From: Gonium pectorale
Lineage: Eukaryota; Chlorophyta; Chlorophyceae; Chlamydomonadales; Volvocaceae
Direction: 5' to 3'
NCBI GenBank assembly: GCA_001584585.1
Contig: LSYV01000027.1
Span: forward strand, 295,914 to 336,300
Length of the DNA: 40,387 bases
Shown here piece after piece: positions 1-11,376 of the stretch; position 1 is the first letter of the stretch, and each line of letters begins with the position of its first letter. Position numbers and translations under genes: made by a program. The notes beneath the pieces are model-generated. The model made no database searches. It was given only the letters and a program-made list of their open reading frames with translations, and was not told the origin of the DNA.

Positions 1-18
1 ACCCACCCACCCACCCAC
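1..18 (-). repeat. (GTGGG)n-type G-tract at a splice donor
   Basis: On the minus strand the intron starting at 18 opens with repeated GTGG/GGGT units directly after ACAG, giving at least four G3 runs in 18 nt. Such a run can form a G-quadruplex in DNA or pre-mRNA. It continues off the left edge, so its full length is unknown. Confidence 0.6.
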
Positions 19-2092
19 CTGTATGCTGAACCCCTGCAGGCAGTCCTTGCGGCTACAAGCCGGCCCGGGCGGCGTGAAAGGCGCCACGGGCATGGACCAG
101 TCCACAGGCCGCCGCAGCTTGTGGCTGGGATGCGGGAGGGGGAGGGGGAAGGGGTTGGGAGGAATCTTTCACCAGGGACGACTTGGCCGCATGCCCTCCA
201 GCTCCTGGCCAGCAGCAAATGGGACGGGCGAATGGAGCCGAAACAAGGGGTTCGGCAGCTCCGAACTCCGCGCGCATGTGGGTGTGGCGGGCAAAGGGGA
301 GGAGGCGCGGATCAGCACTGCAGGCGCGGAAAGACCGGAAGGACCGGAAGGGCGGAGGGGCACGGAGGCAGGGAGGGCCCGGGTCCGGCCTCTGCGCACA
401 CCGTAGGGCAGGAGGGGAGCAGCCATCATAGCGCGCCATCCGCGCCACCCGCAGCCCCTACCTCCACCGCCTACCAGTTAGTGTTTTCCAACCTCTTAAA
501 CCCCAACCCCATTACCGCGACCTTGAACGCCGTTCTCCCACCGCCGGCTCGGTGCCACGCGCTTTGCGGCCCGTTTCCCGTCTCCTGCAGCACCCCACCT
601 GCTGAGGTTGGCCACGTGCGGCGCCAGGGCCATGAGGCGCAGCGGCGCGGGCGGGTAGAGGGACAGGAAGCGGGCGGTGGCTGTGTGCGTGTCCGCGCGG
701 TGCACGACGATCAGGGACAGCCGCGGTCGCACGGCGCCCAGCACCGCGGAGCAGACCTGGCGGCGTGTGGGGTGTTGGGTGGGGTGAGGTGAAGGGAGTT
801 GGCAAGCACCTTCAGTGAAGGACCCTGCGGCGCGCGCCTTCCCGTTCCCATGCATTATCGGGCCCATCAGAGGGCCGAGGGGTTGGCGGGAGGAGCGGCG
901 CGGGATGCAGGAGGAGCTAGTAGAATACCGGTCAGCATCTGACTGGCTAGCATTATGCCAGCCAAAGATCTAGTATTCCAAGGATGAACTTAGTTCATGG
1001 GGCGCTGGCCGGCGGAATAAGACGGTTTGTGAGTATAAGGGGCGAAGAGAGGCAGGGCTGAGCTGCCAGGCTCGCGCGCAAAGGGGCGGCGGGCGTGCGC
1101 ATCGGAGTCCCTCGGGCGGTTCCGGACAGGCCTCCGCGAACGCCCTGTCCGCCGTCCACCCATGCTCCCGGCCTCCATCCCGCTTGGCCGAGCTCGAGGC
1201 TGCGTTCGGTTTTGATCAGCAATGCGCCTTAAGCTCTTTAAGCCAGCTTGTTTCTGCCCAACTCGCGCCTTCAGCTCATCCAGCATGCTTGTATTTGCAA
1301 AGCTCCCATCCGGCTATGATCCCCGTTCCACACCTTGGGGGCTAGCTCCGCCGACACGCACATCACCACATCCGCCGGCGACTGCCACGCCGCCGACAGC
1401 TGCAGCCCGCCGCCGCCACCGGCATCGGCGCTGCCGCCGGTGGCGGTGAGGGGCTGCCAGTCCGCGTAGCCGCTGACGTCAGGCCCGAGCCAGTTCTGGA
1501 GGCCGTTGAGGCTGGGTCCGCTGGGGTTCCCGGTGAAGACCACCCGTACGGAAGCCGCCAACTGGACGCCGTTCAGCGGTTGTTGGTTGGGATTTCGTTG
1601 TGACAGTTGATAGAGCCTTCGTAGGGATGCCAGGACGCCGGCCAGGACCTCAAAATGCCCCGCAATGTCGTTGACCACCACGAGTCGCAGGCCCGACGAT
1701 GCGGCGGCAGAGGCGGAGGTGGCCGAGACTGAGGCGAGAAGGTGCCGTGGCTGCTGCTCAACAGCGCCTGGGATGCTCCCTTGGCGACTGCTCCCGGTGG
1801 GTATGACTACGGAGGCCGCACCGGTGCCGACGCTGCCAGGGTCATCCTTCCTGCTGTGGCCAGTTACACTGTCAACGGCTCCGTGGCCAGCGGTAGATTC
1901 ATCGATTGAACTGCAAACAACAAGCGCTCCAGCGCATGAGAGGGGACCAGGGAGGCCCCAGACGAGCAGAAGGAGCAGCAGGGTCGTTCGACTGGACCGT
2001 GGGGTCGGGGCCCAACGGCGAGCCGAAGGGCAGGGCCCGCTGCTAGCCTGGCGCACGCCCACAGCTGTGAAGCATTGTGCAAGATTCGACAT
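19..2092 (-). CDS. Type II membrane protein of unknown family (5' part, runs off window)
   Basis: Exons read right to left: 1334-2092, 599-756 and 124-19, continuing beyond the left edge. Phases agree at both junctions (0, then 2) with AAG|GTGTGG, CAG|GTGGGG and ACAG|GTGGGT donors and CCAG/CCCAG acceptors. The visible 341 residues start at the ATG at 2092. A basic N-terminus is followed by a Leu-rich hydrophobic segment (about residues 36-60), which suggests a signal anchor. A Ser/Ala-rich linker follows, then a Rossmann-like alternation beginning LRLVVVNDIAGHFEVLAGVL. Exon 2 keeps the same character (RLSLIVVHRAD), and exon 3 has DWSMPVAPFTPPGPAC and CLQGFSIQ. The layout resembles a Golgi type II enzyme with a GT-B-like lumenal domain, but I recognise no family, so glycosyltransferase is only a guess. 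The C-terminal half lies outside the window. Confidence 0.6.
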
Positions 2093-2775
2093 CTGCTTAT
2101 TGGCCTAATGCGGCCTCCATGTAGCCGGGAAGCAATTTGCTGATGTCCCCTGATTGCGCAGCGGCAGCACTGACTTCCAGAAGTGACAGCCGCATCATGT
2201 ATCTATTTATAAGCCGCATGCATATTGCAACACACTATCCAACTTGGCTTAGTTACCTCATTTTGCTGTTTACTTATTGTACATGTTACATAAAGCCAAC
2301 TTTGTCGCATCGTCCTATCTGGTGTTGTCATTTGTTCGCAACGGCAGTTGGATCGACTTGGATCGCCCATCAGTAATTTCTCCGTAGGTCTACAGGTTAC
2401 AGGTACAAATTACGGCCCGGTTGGGGCATGGGTGAATACTGGCGTGGGGTATGGCTGCCATTCAGCGCCCGACGCCAAAGTGTGGGATGCCCTGTGGCGT
2501 GTCCCAGACAGCCTGCAGATAGGTTGCCACCGCGGCGGCAGACCTTTCTGACATCTTTGGGCAGGCCTGTAGGCACTTCGACTGCATGGCTTTTGTCAAC
2601 TGTTCGGGCACGCGCAAGACACATGAAGCTCCTCGTCCAATGCCGTGGCATCACCACACAGCTTCCAAGTCGGCTCACGCCTAGCCCAACCGCTCGCATG
2701 GGGTGACTTCCGTCTCCCAGCAACGCAGACCGAAGGGGCGTGAGCGGTTGGTGCGAGTTAGATGCCATCACACAA

Positions 2776-2790
2776 TTGTACAGTGTACAA
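2776..2790. promoter_or_regulatory. TTGTAC-N3-GTACAA palindrome (possible SBP-type GTAC site)
   Basis: Six-base arms TTGTAC and GTACAA are separated by AGT. GTAC is the core bound by SBP-domain regulators; in Chlamydomonas, CRR1 uses it in copper-response elements. The site lies about 690 bp upstream of the ATG at 2092. Regulation through it is inferred only. Confidence 0.3.
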
Positions 2791-2896
2791 GATCACCCGG
2801 TTCGACATCGCCATCGCCGTCGTCATCGTGACAAGCTCCGTTAGCCCCGCCAAGTTCATTGCTCACACTCCTTATGTACGGCGTCCGCTGCACGTC

Positions 2897-2920
2897 CTGT
2901 TGTACTGCGGAGTACAACAG
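2897..2920. repeat. Perfect 10-bp inverted repeat with 4-nt loop
   Basis: The arms CTGTTGTACT and AGTACAACAG pair perfectly around a GCGG loop. They contain TTGTAC and GTACAA half-sites like those of the smaller palindrome at 2776-2790. It could be a protein-binding dyad or a stem-loop; its function is unknown. Confidence 0.75.
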
Positions 2921-3969
2921 CACGACTGGAACGACTTTTGGACTGCTACTGTTGTCAGGGCTACTCGGCACGTCGGCAGTATTGTCGGCATGGCCACTGG
3001 TCACTGGCCGATTACCAGACCGGCCGCGCGCCCAGCCCACCAACCCAGCCATAGACAGCCTGGGAATAAAAACCAATGAATGAAGGTGCGTAGATTGCGC
3101 GTCCATACTGCGAGTGGGTTCGGGCAAGGTGCCGCCAGGCAGAGATGTACAGCGGTAGCTGCTTGTCAGTATTGGTGATGCCATACAAGGTAGGGTATCG
3201 CAGTTCCTGCAGGTTGCTATTGTGTGCGGGCTCTTCACGTGGGCTTGCCAGCCCTGGACTGTGGAGGTGTCACGAATGCCTCTCCGGGCTAAACCAGGTT
3301 ACGAAGCGCGTCATAGCTCGTGGGGCTAGCGGGCCCATTTGCTGCATGGCAGAGGCCAACAAGTGTGTCCCAGAGGCAGTTGGGGGCAAGTGCTAATATC
3401 CTCCACACCTGGTCACGTGCTGCCCTTCTATCCTCGGAGCGTCGTGCATTAAGCAAGGAGAGCGGCAGAAATAGGGCCATGTCGCTTAAAAGGTTTGCCG
3501 TGCCTGCCACTGGCGGCAGCCCTGACAGTCTGCACCGTGGCCCCACGTGCGGTGACTGTAATCTCCGTCATGCACTTCACACCGCACCAAACACCGGCAA
3601 TGTGTGACACGGTACCTACTCGATTCGGGCACACCAGATTGAAGAATGCCAGAAGAACTCATATTTGGGCGCGCTCTGGGTCAGGCGTTGGAAATCCCTG
3701 CGCCCTTCATGCACATTGCAGTGCGAAGCCGACTGTCTGCCCGACAAATCATTTGCGCAGGTACACATTAAGCTAGTACAATCTCAGCCCTACTTTGGCA
3801 TTTGCCCGGACGACGGTTGAAGCGCTACTGCCACATTGCGCCTGGCCCTCTTCAGTGGCCCGTCACTGCTAGTCTCCCGCCGCCATCCGAGTCCTGCTGT
3901 CTCCCAGATCGTCCCAGTTCGTAGAGTACTCCCTTATACGCTTGGCCCTAAATCCACGAGGTATTTAAA

Positions 3970-6900
3970 CTACGCGGCAAACCCGAAACCCGCCTCCTTC
4001 CCCTCATCCTCCCCCTTCCAATCGTCCCAGTTGTATGGTGACGACGAACGCCTCGCGGCGCTCTTGGTGCCGGCCACGCGCGCCGCCGAAGCTGCGGGGC
4101 CCGCGGGAGTCATCACTCCACTGCTGGTGTGAGCACCACCGCCGTTGACCCTGCCGTCCGTCGCCACGAGTGGCGTGACGGCCGCCATCGCCCCCTCCAG
4201 ATTGGCTACTGGGAGGCTCGCCTGCTCCGCCAGCACGGTGATACGGCGGCCAACAACGGCGCTGGCGGCGGCGGGGGCGCTGCTGTTGTCGTTGTAGACC
4301 AAGCCATCGCCCCGCAGAACGTTTCCGCCGCCGCGGGCGCCCGGGCTGAAGCTGCCGCTGCAGCTGTACGGGGTCTCGGAGCCTTGGCCGCTCACCGGCG
4401 TGTCGTCGGCCCTGATGGGCGGGCGAGAGGCAGTCAAGCTATGTAACGAAGCAACAACATGCGCGCATGATGGTTTGAACGTGAATGCTGAAGCTTATGA
4501 GACACGGCTCTGAATCTAAGGCATCTAACAGGATTACCAAAAGCTCACAAGACATCTACGCCGAGCCTCCAGAAGAAGAAGTGCCGAAGAATTGTGAGTC
4601 CCGATATTCACAATGCGCATGCGCACGAGGACCGCATAAGGAGCCAAGGAAACCCAAAACACACCTGCGCGGCGAGCGCACGAAGCAGGGCACCTGCGCC
4701 ACCGGCTGCCCACCTGGCGGCGGTACCGGGCCATCCTCCACCAGGCCGTCGCCGCCGGCGGAATCGCCAGCCGAGCTCCCGACGCGGAGCAAGCTAAGGG
4801 CATCCACGGCGGCCGCGACAGACTCGTCGGCGTCAGCAGCGGCGTCCGGAAAGACGGGGAGCTCTCCTACCGTGTCCTCTGCGCCAGCGAGCTCCTGCAC
4901 CGCAGGGCCGCCGTCGCCGTCACCGGCCGTGCCAGCATCGGCGGGCTTGCCAACCATGTGGTGCTGCAGGGGCTCCTGGTCGGCGTCAACACTGGCCGCC
5001 GTCGGCTTGACTATGACGGTCGGCGACATCAGGCAGACCCAGCCATTGGCATCGTCACTTTCCGCCTCGCTGGCAGACACCTCAACGGCCGCCTGCGCCG
5101 CCCGTGGCACAGCTTCGCGGGGCCCATCGATATCGGCGTCGTCGGCGTCGACACGGCTCGCAAGCGGCAGCGTACCCGGCGACTTGGGCTCGGGGCTGCC
5201 GCCAGACAGCAGCGACACCTTCAGGGCGGCGGTGGCATCCTGGATGCAGGCCAGCTCTGACGCCACGAGGTTATCCTCGGCTTCGCGGGGCCCGTCAATG
5301 TCGGCGCCGTCAGCGTATGCACGGTTGACAAGCTGCTGCCCACCCGGCGACTTGGGCTCGGGGCTGCCGCCAGGCAGCAGTGACACCTCCAGGACGGCGG
5401 CGGCGTCCTGGGTGCAGGCCAGCTCTGCCGCCATAAGGTTATCATCAGTCATGGCATCGGCTTCAGCGTCAGGCTCAGCTGCCGGCCCCTCTGCGGCCTG
5501 TGACCCGTCAGAACCCGCGTCCTCTGCAGCCAGCGCGCGGCGGAGGGCGCTGTTCTCGCTGCGCAGCTCAGCGATCTCCGCCTGCAGGCTGATGCACAGG
5601 CGCGTTGACGCGATGAGCTTCATGGCCGATGTGGACACGCAGTCCACGAACCGGGCGTTGAGGGCCTCTGCCGGCGACACGCCCGCCTGACGGGCGTCCA
5701 AGTGCCGCTTGACGGCCGAGTCGGAAGGCAGCGGACCGGGCGCGTCTGACCAGACGCTGCTGGAGCTGTTAGGGCTACTGACGGTGCTGCCGCCATCAGT
5801 TCCGCCTACAGGGCGCGCCGATGGCGACGCAGAGGCGCCGGCTGCAGGGGCGGAGCGGCGCTCGTCCTGCGGCCACGCCAGCCGTGGCGTTGACGGCACG
5901 CTGTTGTCGTTGGCACCGCCCGGAGGGACAGGGATGCCAATGGCGCTGCCGATGCTAACAGCGGCGCTTCTGTTGCTGCCGTCGGTGGACGCAGCGGGAG
6001 AGGGAGAGGCTGCCGCTTGCGCAGGCGGCACACACAGCGGCGTGCCCAGGGGCGTCGCGGCTGGGCTGAACGCCAGCGCCTTACAAGCGCCGGCGTTGGC
6101 GGCGTAGGGGGCTGGGGTAGGCAGCTGTAGCTCGCACAGTTGGGTCACTGCCGTGTGCAGCCGCTCGTGGGCAGCCGAGAGCGCCGCCTCGTCGGCGCAG
6201 TGCACAGCCGCCTGCATGTCCGACTCGGCCGACTTGACCTGGTCGAGCAGCAATGCAGCGACGGATGCCGCGGCCGCGTGCTCACGGGCGGGCATCTGCC
6301 GGGCCGCCATCAGGCTCACGCCCACGTTGCTGAAGTCGGGGCCTGCAGAGATGTACAGGGCGACAGAAGGGAGTATCAAAGGTATGAAACACAAATAGCA
6401 CTACCGGAGTAACACGGCCCCATAGCAGCCAGGCAAGGCTAGCGGTGGCGTAATGCATATGGAAATCTTGAGCAACGCAGCAAGCAACAACGCCCCGGCG
6501 AGCAGTGGCCTATACCCGCTGTCAGCTTCCGAATCATAGTTGGGAGGCTCTACTCCTCGGACCCAGCTTCGCGCACCTGCCGCCGAAGACCACGGCCCTT
6601 GCGCTCCCGCCAGCGCCAGCGGGCTGGCCGAAAGGGAGGCATCCACAGCATGGTGGCCGCGCAGCGGCGGCATCGCCGCCGGGATGCCGCAGTGCGGCGT
6701 TACGCAGCTATCAAAACCAGCGCCGCCAAAAGCGTCGGCGCAGCGCGCAGGCGCCAGCGAGATGGGAGTCTCAAACTGAGCGGCCACGCTCAAAGCCTCG
6801 TGGAGGACCCGGCAATCGGGCTCAACGCTGTCCTCAGTGCCGATGGTTGCGGCCGCCAGGCGTGGCTGCAGCTGGCAAGGAGGCCAGGAAGGCGTGGCCA

Positions 6901-9900
6901 TTGCGCCTGAAGACCCTGCAGCTGTGGTCCCGGCGACCATTGGGGCGGCAGCAGCTGTGCTGGCAGCGCTGCCATTGGAACATGAGCCGCTGCTCAGCGA
7001 TGAGGCAACGTCTGACCGGCGGATGTCGGAGGTGCGGGAGCGGGTGCGAGCCTTGGTGCCCATCCTCTTGGCAAACCTCAAGATTGAGGGTGGCAGCGCC
7101 CGGCTACCGGAGGAGGCAGACGCCGGCGGCGAGTCCGCACTGTGGACCTTTGCCTGCTGCGACGGTGAAGCCACTGACGGTGCTGGGTAGGGCGGTGGGA
7201 GCGGCAGGTCATCAGCGTCTTGGAATTCATCCAAGTCAAAGACCTCATTGATCAGGTCTATGTCGTCAAGCGCTGCCACCGTGGCGGCGGCCTGGCTGCT
7301 GGTGACCGAAGGCCCAGCCGCAGAGGCAGCGCTCGCCGGACCGTCTGGCAACAGAGCGCCGCCGCTGGCGCTGTTGCTGCTGCCGTCAAGTTCGCAAGGT
7401 TCGCCGGGGCCATCGGGCTTGGTGGCTGCGAACCCAGGCGCCCGCTTGACGGCCGAGTCGGAAGGCAGCGGACCGGGCGCGTCTGACCAGACGCTGCTGG
7501 AGCTGTTAGGGCAACTGACGGTGCCGCCGCCATCAGTTCCGCCTACAGGGCGCGCCGATGGCGACGCAGAGGCGCCGGCTGCAGGGGCGGAGCTTCGTGA
7601 ACCGTGTCGGCAGTGCATGCTGCCAGCACTTGCGGAGCCCCAGCTCCCGGACGAGGAGGAGGGTGTCGGCGCTACGACCGGAACCGTTGGCCCTAGCTCC
7701 AGCGAGGTCGTCTCCATGCTTGCAGCCGCAAGCTCCGGCACCGCCATGGCCGAGGCGCCCGCATGAGCCGGCGTGATCTCCGACACGGGGCACGCGGCCA
7801 GCTCCGCCGCGGCAAGCGGCGCGGCCGTTGCGGGCGTAAGGCCTGGGAAGCCCGGGAAGGTTGCCGGCTCCATTGGAGTCAGCAGCGCCGATGCGAAGGG
7901 CGCCACAGGTGAGGCACTTGCGAGGTGCGTGTCGCTTCCGGGTGGCTTCATGAGCGAGGCTGCGACCTTGCTCATCCCGATGTTGAGCAGCGTGGACGGC
8001 GCAGGCGCGGGCGTTGAGCTGGAGCCGGCAATGAAGCTGACTGCGGACGAGAAGTTATCGAGCCCGCCGTCACCGGAAGGGCGGGCACCGGGGGCCGGCT
8101 TGGCATCGCCGGTACCGGCGACCACCGCCAGGTCGCTGCCACCAGCAACGTCCGCGGGCGGCGAGCGAGAGCTGGGCAGCGGAGTCGGGGCTTCGCCCAT
8201 GCCGTCAAGGCTCGCAACATCCGTCAGGGACGCCGAAGGCGAGGGAATGCAGGCGGGCAGCATGTCGGCTGAGGGCGGCTGGTTCTCATCTCCGTATAGG
8301 CCGGAGGAAGAGCCAGGGTTGTACCGGACAGGGCTCGGCGGACCCACCCAAGGTCCCACTTCGCGGGCATCGTGAAGAACCTGCTGCTGGGACGGCTTGG
8401 TCTGGCCGGAGGCGTCGTCCGCGTCGTCCGGCTCAATCTCTAGGAAGCCAGAGTTCCGGTGCTGCTCTGGCTGTGGGGCAGATGCGCCCGACAGGGCGGG
8501 CGCTGCTGGGCTCGGGGCGGCGTTGGGCTCCTCGACAGGCAGCGCGGCGGTCGCGACGGCAATGCGAGCCTGGTGAGCAGGACTCGCGACCGTCTTGGTT
8601 TGCATGTCGGGGGCGTTGCCGTCGTCGGGGAGGGGGATGGCGCCGGGCAGGACTCGGTCGGCCAGCAGGGAGAACAGCGCCAGCAGCGTGACGGCCGCCG
8701 TCACGGCGGCCACCCACATGAACAACGCGCACGGAGGGATTGCCTGGGTATGCGGAGGGGGCATACGGAGGGGCACACGGAGGAGACATACGGAGGGGTA
8801 ACTCCACTTTGGTAAGTCTTGAGACATTGTCGCGGCTGCGGAATGCGCTATGGCTTGCGCCGTTTAAGACAGAGTAAAGTCTTGAACACGAGCAGCCACG
8901 GAAAGGTGATCTCCCCGCGCTCCATGGGCAGGCATGTATCGCGGGCACTTTGCGATTATAAGCCCTTGCTCACATCAATGCGAACTGCACCACGCGCCCA
9001 CCCTTTCCGCTCCCCCTGAGCTCATGCACCGAAGATCCTGAACTACCTGGTCGTACACGCACGCGTTCCATGGCCGTCAAACCTACACCCAACAACGGTG
9101 CGCCGTACGGCTAAATAACCCAGCTCCCACTCACCGTCAAAGCAGCAGGGATGACGAAGGCATTGAAAGTAGCAGCCAGGCTCGAACGGACTCCGGCGCG
9201 AGCCAGGGTGGACAACGAGGGTGGAGTGTTGACGAAGGCCGCGGACTCCGGCGCAGCAACGTTGACAAGGGCAGGGTCGGAGGGATGGGTCGAGACGGAG
9301 GGACTGTCGGTGGTGCTGAAGGGACCGTCATCGACCGAGGGGCCCACGGGGGTAGTCGATGTGAAGGCGGCCTCTGTTTCGGCATCACGCATGAAGTCGG
9401 TAGGGCCAGAGGTATTGGAGACTGGTGCGGGCTCTGCAACCAGGGCGCCAAAAGTAGTCGACAGGCCAGCCAACTTGGGCGACGTTGTGGACTCCTCGAG
9501 CGGCGTCAGCGGCATGACGTCGCAGTGTGCCAGGAAGGCCTCGCTTGATGCAGGCGTTGACGCAGGAGCCGGCGGAGTGACCAGAGCGGCGTCGACGTCG
9601 ACGTGAGTTTGGGTGGAAGGCGGCTCGTGGAAGTCACTCAGGCTGGGTGCCTCCTGGGGGTGGCGACCCGACCCACATGGGAGCGAGCTTCTTTTCAAGT
9701 AAATGCGTTACGGATATTGAAGCAGACACGGGCGGGGCGCCTGGGAACAGACTCAGGGCCTTGCCAAGCGCCAAGCTCCACTCGCAATGTGGGTCAGGCC
9801 ACATGCTAGCACAGGATGCATGACCACTTTCATCTGGGTCACGGCCGGATGCACGTGCCCAGCTTCCGGCATTCCCACCAGCCGCATTAACACCTGGTGC

Positions 9901-10827
9901 ACTGGGGCCTCAAAAGGGTAGCACTAGGGTCCGAGTGGGCTGCAGACGCCCAGAACCTTGCTTCGAAGTGCCCTCCCATGCCAGCATTACCCCTACCTCG
10001 ACAAGCTTCTTAAAAAATGGAACAGTAGATGCAGCTGTCGCAGGGTCGCTCGTGAACGCTGCGGCCGGTGCGGCGTCCGTTGCGGCGGACTGCGGCGCGG
10101 CGGCAGGCCGCGGGTCCGGCCGGGGCAGCACGTCGCGCTGCTTCAAGTCAGGCGGAGGAACTGGCAGATTGGCCGATGGTTCCGCAGCGGCAATGCGGAG
10201 TGGCACGGCGTCGATGTCGGCGATTGACGGGACCGCGACGGCCAGCTGGGTTGTCGGCGGGTCAACCAGGCCAAGGTCGACCGACTGGCCCGCGCTTGCC
10301 CAGTCGCGGCCCACGGTGCACCATGTCGTGCCGACAATGAGGACCACGAATGCAACACTGAACAACGCATTCGCTATGTTCGCTGCACCTGCGCGCGAGA
10401 ACAATGTGGGGAGGAGTGCCGGGGAAAGGGAATCAAACTCGAAGAATGATGCGGGGATTAATAGCGGATGATAGCTGATGCGCCAAGGCTTCGGTGGGCC
10501 GGCCGCAGAGCCGTCCAAGGTCGCAAGAGACGAGGACCGCGGCATCCTACTCACCGGCACGCTGCCCGCGCTTCTCCTGATGTTGCTTAAACTCCGACGA
10601 GCACGTCAGCTTGGCTAGCATGATGTTTGTGGCTACGTACATCCTGTGCGCGGCAACCAAAGGCTCAGCGGTTCTCCAAGACGCGAGAGCAGGCGCCATG
10701 CCCAAGGTCGTGTGGGGTTGGAACAGGCAAGCCAAAACGAATCATGGCGGGGCAGCACGCCGCCCCACCTCTGCTCCGCTTCCTCCTTAGGCAGCGGTCC
10801 TGGAGCGAACGGCGGCTCGGACGGCAT
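3970..10827 (-). CDS. Large Ala/Ser/Pro-rich membrane protein, unknown family (7 exons)
   Basis: Exons from the 5' end: 10827-10769, 10643-10555, 10388-9997, 9653-9135, 8743-6577, 6342-4665 and 4411-3970. All six junction phases agree and the product is about 1,781 residues. The start MPSEPPFAPGPLPKEEAEQ is followed by a short conserved-looking segment (MYVATNIMLAKLTC). Hydrophobic segments lie near residues 57-72 and 359-380; almost everything else is low-complexity Ala/Ser/Pro with acidic patches. A short coiled coil (about 1328-1350, LQAEIAELRSENSALRRALA) precedes two tandem 56-residue repeats (1376-1487). The C-terminus ends near SSSPYNWDDWKG. I recognise no family. Weak points are: an upstream in-frame ATG at 10959; the intron 9134-8744, without which two genes would result; and a strong alternative donor GTGAGC just inside exon 7. 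Exons 5 and 6 are the best supported. Confidence 0.55.
5108..5443 (-). repeat. Tandem 168-bp coding repeat (2 copies, 56 residues each)
   Basis: Copies at 5276-5443 and 5108-5275 on the minus strand encode DNLMAAELACTQDAAAVLEV... and DNLVASELACIQDATAALKV.... Both contain the block SGGSPEPKSPG or PGGSPEPKSPG and end ADIDGPREA. The exact 168-nt period preserves the frame, so this is an internal duplication inside exon 6 of the large protein. Confidence 0.85.
5705..5856 (-). repeat. 152-bp near-identical repeat, copy in exon 6
   Basis: By eye it matches 7442-7593 at 150 of 152 positions in the same orientation. It is read in the same frame in both exons (starting APAAGASASPSARPVGGTDG and ending PLPSDSAVKR). 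Both substitutions change an amino acid (Ser/Gly and Ser/Cys). Confidence 0.9.
7442..7593 (-). repeat. 152-bp near-identical repeat, copy in exon 5
   Basis: Partner of 5705-5856, displaced by exactly 1,737 bp. It encodes about residues 737-787 of the large protein, against 1238-1288 for the other copy. The near-identity suggests recent duplication or ongoing gene conversion. Confidence 0.9.
8756..8805. repeat. Imperfect short tandem repeat in an intron of the large gene
   Basis: A unit of about 10-16 nt related to CCTCCGTATG (minus strand) recurs several times just upstream of the acceptor of exon 5. It probably forms part of the pyrimidine-rich tract of that intron. Confidence 0.5.
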
Positions 10828-11376
10828 GGCGACGACTGCTTGCGTTGTGGGAGAAGAGGTGTGTCCAACGAACAGCCTCGGTACACAACACACGCCTTGT
10901 ATTATGGGTATATCATTTTGGGCTAGGAGAAAGGTGGCGGAAGCCGCTTTCAGTTGCAATCGGGTATCGAGCTGTCCACCCTGGGGAGAGAGTCAGGAGC
11001 TGGTCCACCGGACACAGGGCGCGTTGTCGGTGGCTTGGCTCGACCCTTAAGTACCCTTCTGTCTACCTCCCTCGCCAAATTGAATCCGCCGTACATAAAT
11101 CCGCAGCGCATGCCTCCTGCTTGCGCCGGCCACCGGGCACTTAAAGTTAGTTCTCACGACGCTCAAAGCTGCCACAACTGCCTATTGAACAGGCTCAAAG
11201 GGTGCAACTGGTCACCCGATTCGGGGATCAGCAGAGTTTACCCACCTGCTCCGCATAAGCTCTTTTTCGCCGAGTTGCATCCCTAGATCGGTGCATCCCT
11301 CGAGCTGTGCGCTGAAGCAACGGCCCAGAACCCCAGATTAGTGACGTGCGTCATAGGTTCTCGAGTCGACCTAGCA
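10828..11376. other. Divergent promoter region (large gene / patatin gene)
   Basis: This 549-bp stretch lies between the start codons of the minus-strand large gene and the plus-strand phospholipase. It has A/T-richer patches (around 10900-10920 and 11088-11100) unlike the flanking coding DNA. No coding exon is convincing. It probably carries both promoters and 5' UTRs, although an in-frame ATG at 10959 could lengthen the large protein. Confidence 0.5.

Larger units (their letters stand above)
2093..3969. other. Intergenic region with no gene recognised
   Basis: This stretch lies between the start of the left-edge gene and the stop of the large minus-strand gene. Open frames here are short and have no family resemblance or splice support. 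It should hold the promoter of the left gene and the 3' UTR of the large gene. It contains GTAC palindromes at 2776-2790 and 2897-2920, and a 10-bp inverted pair at 2686-2695 / 2742-2751. I saw no TGTAA signal on the minus strand near 3970. Confidence 0.6.

Noticed and set aside
121..792. Plus-strand open frame of 223 residues
   Set aside because: It is antisense to two phase-matched exons of the left-edge gene; composition is GC-driven with no features.
4485..5690. Plus-strand open frame of 401 residues
   Set aside because: Shadow of the minus-strand exon 6, whose coiled coil, repeats and splice phases favour the minus strand.
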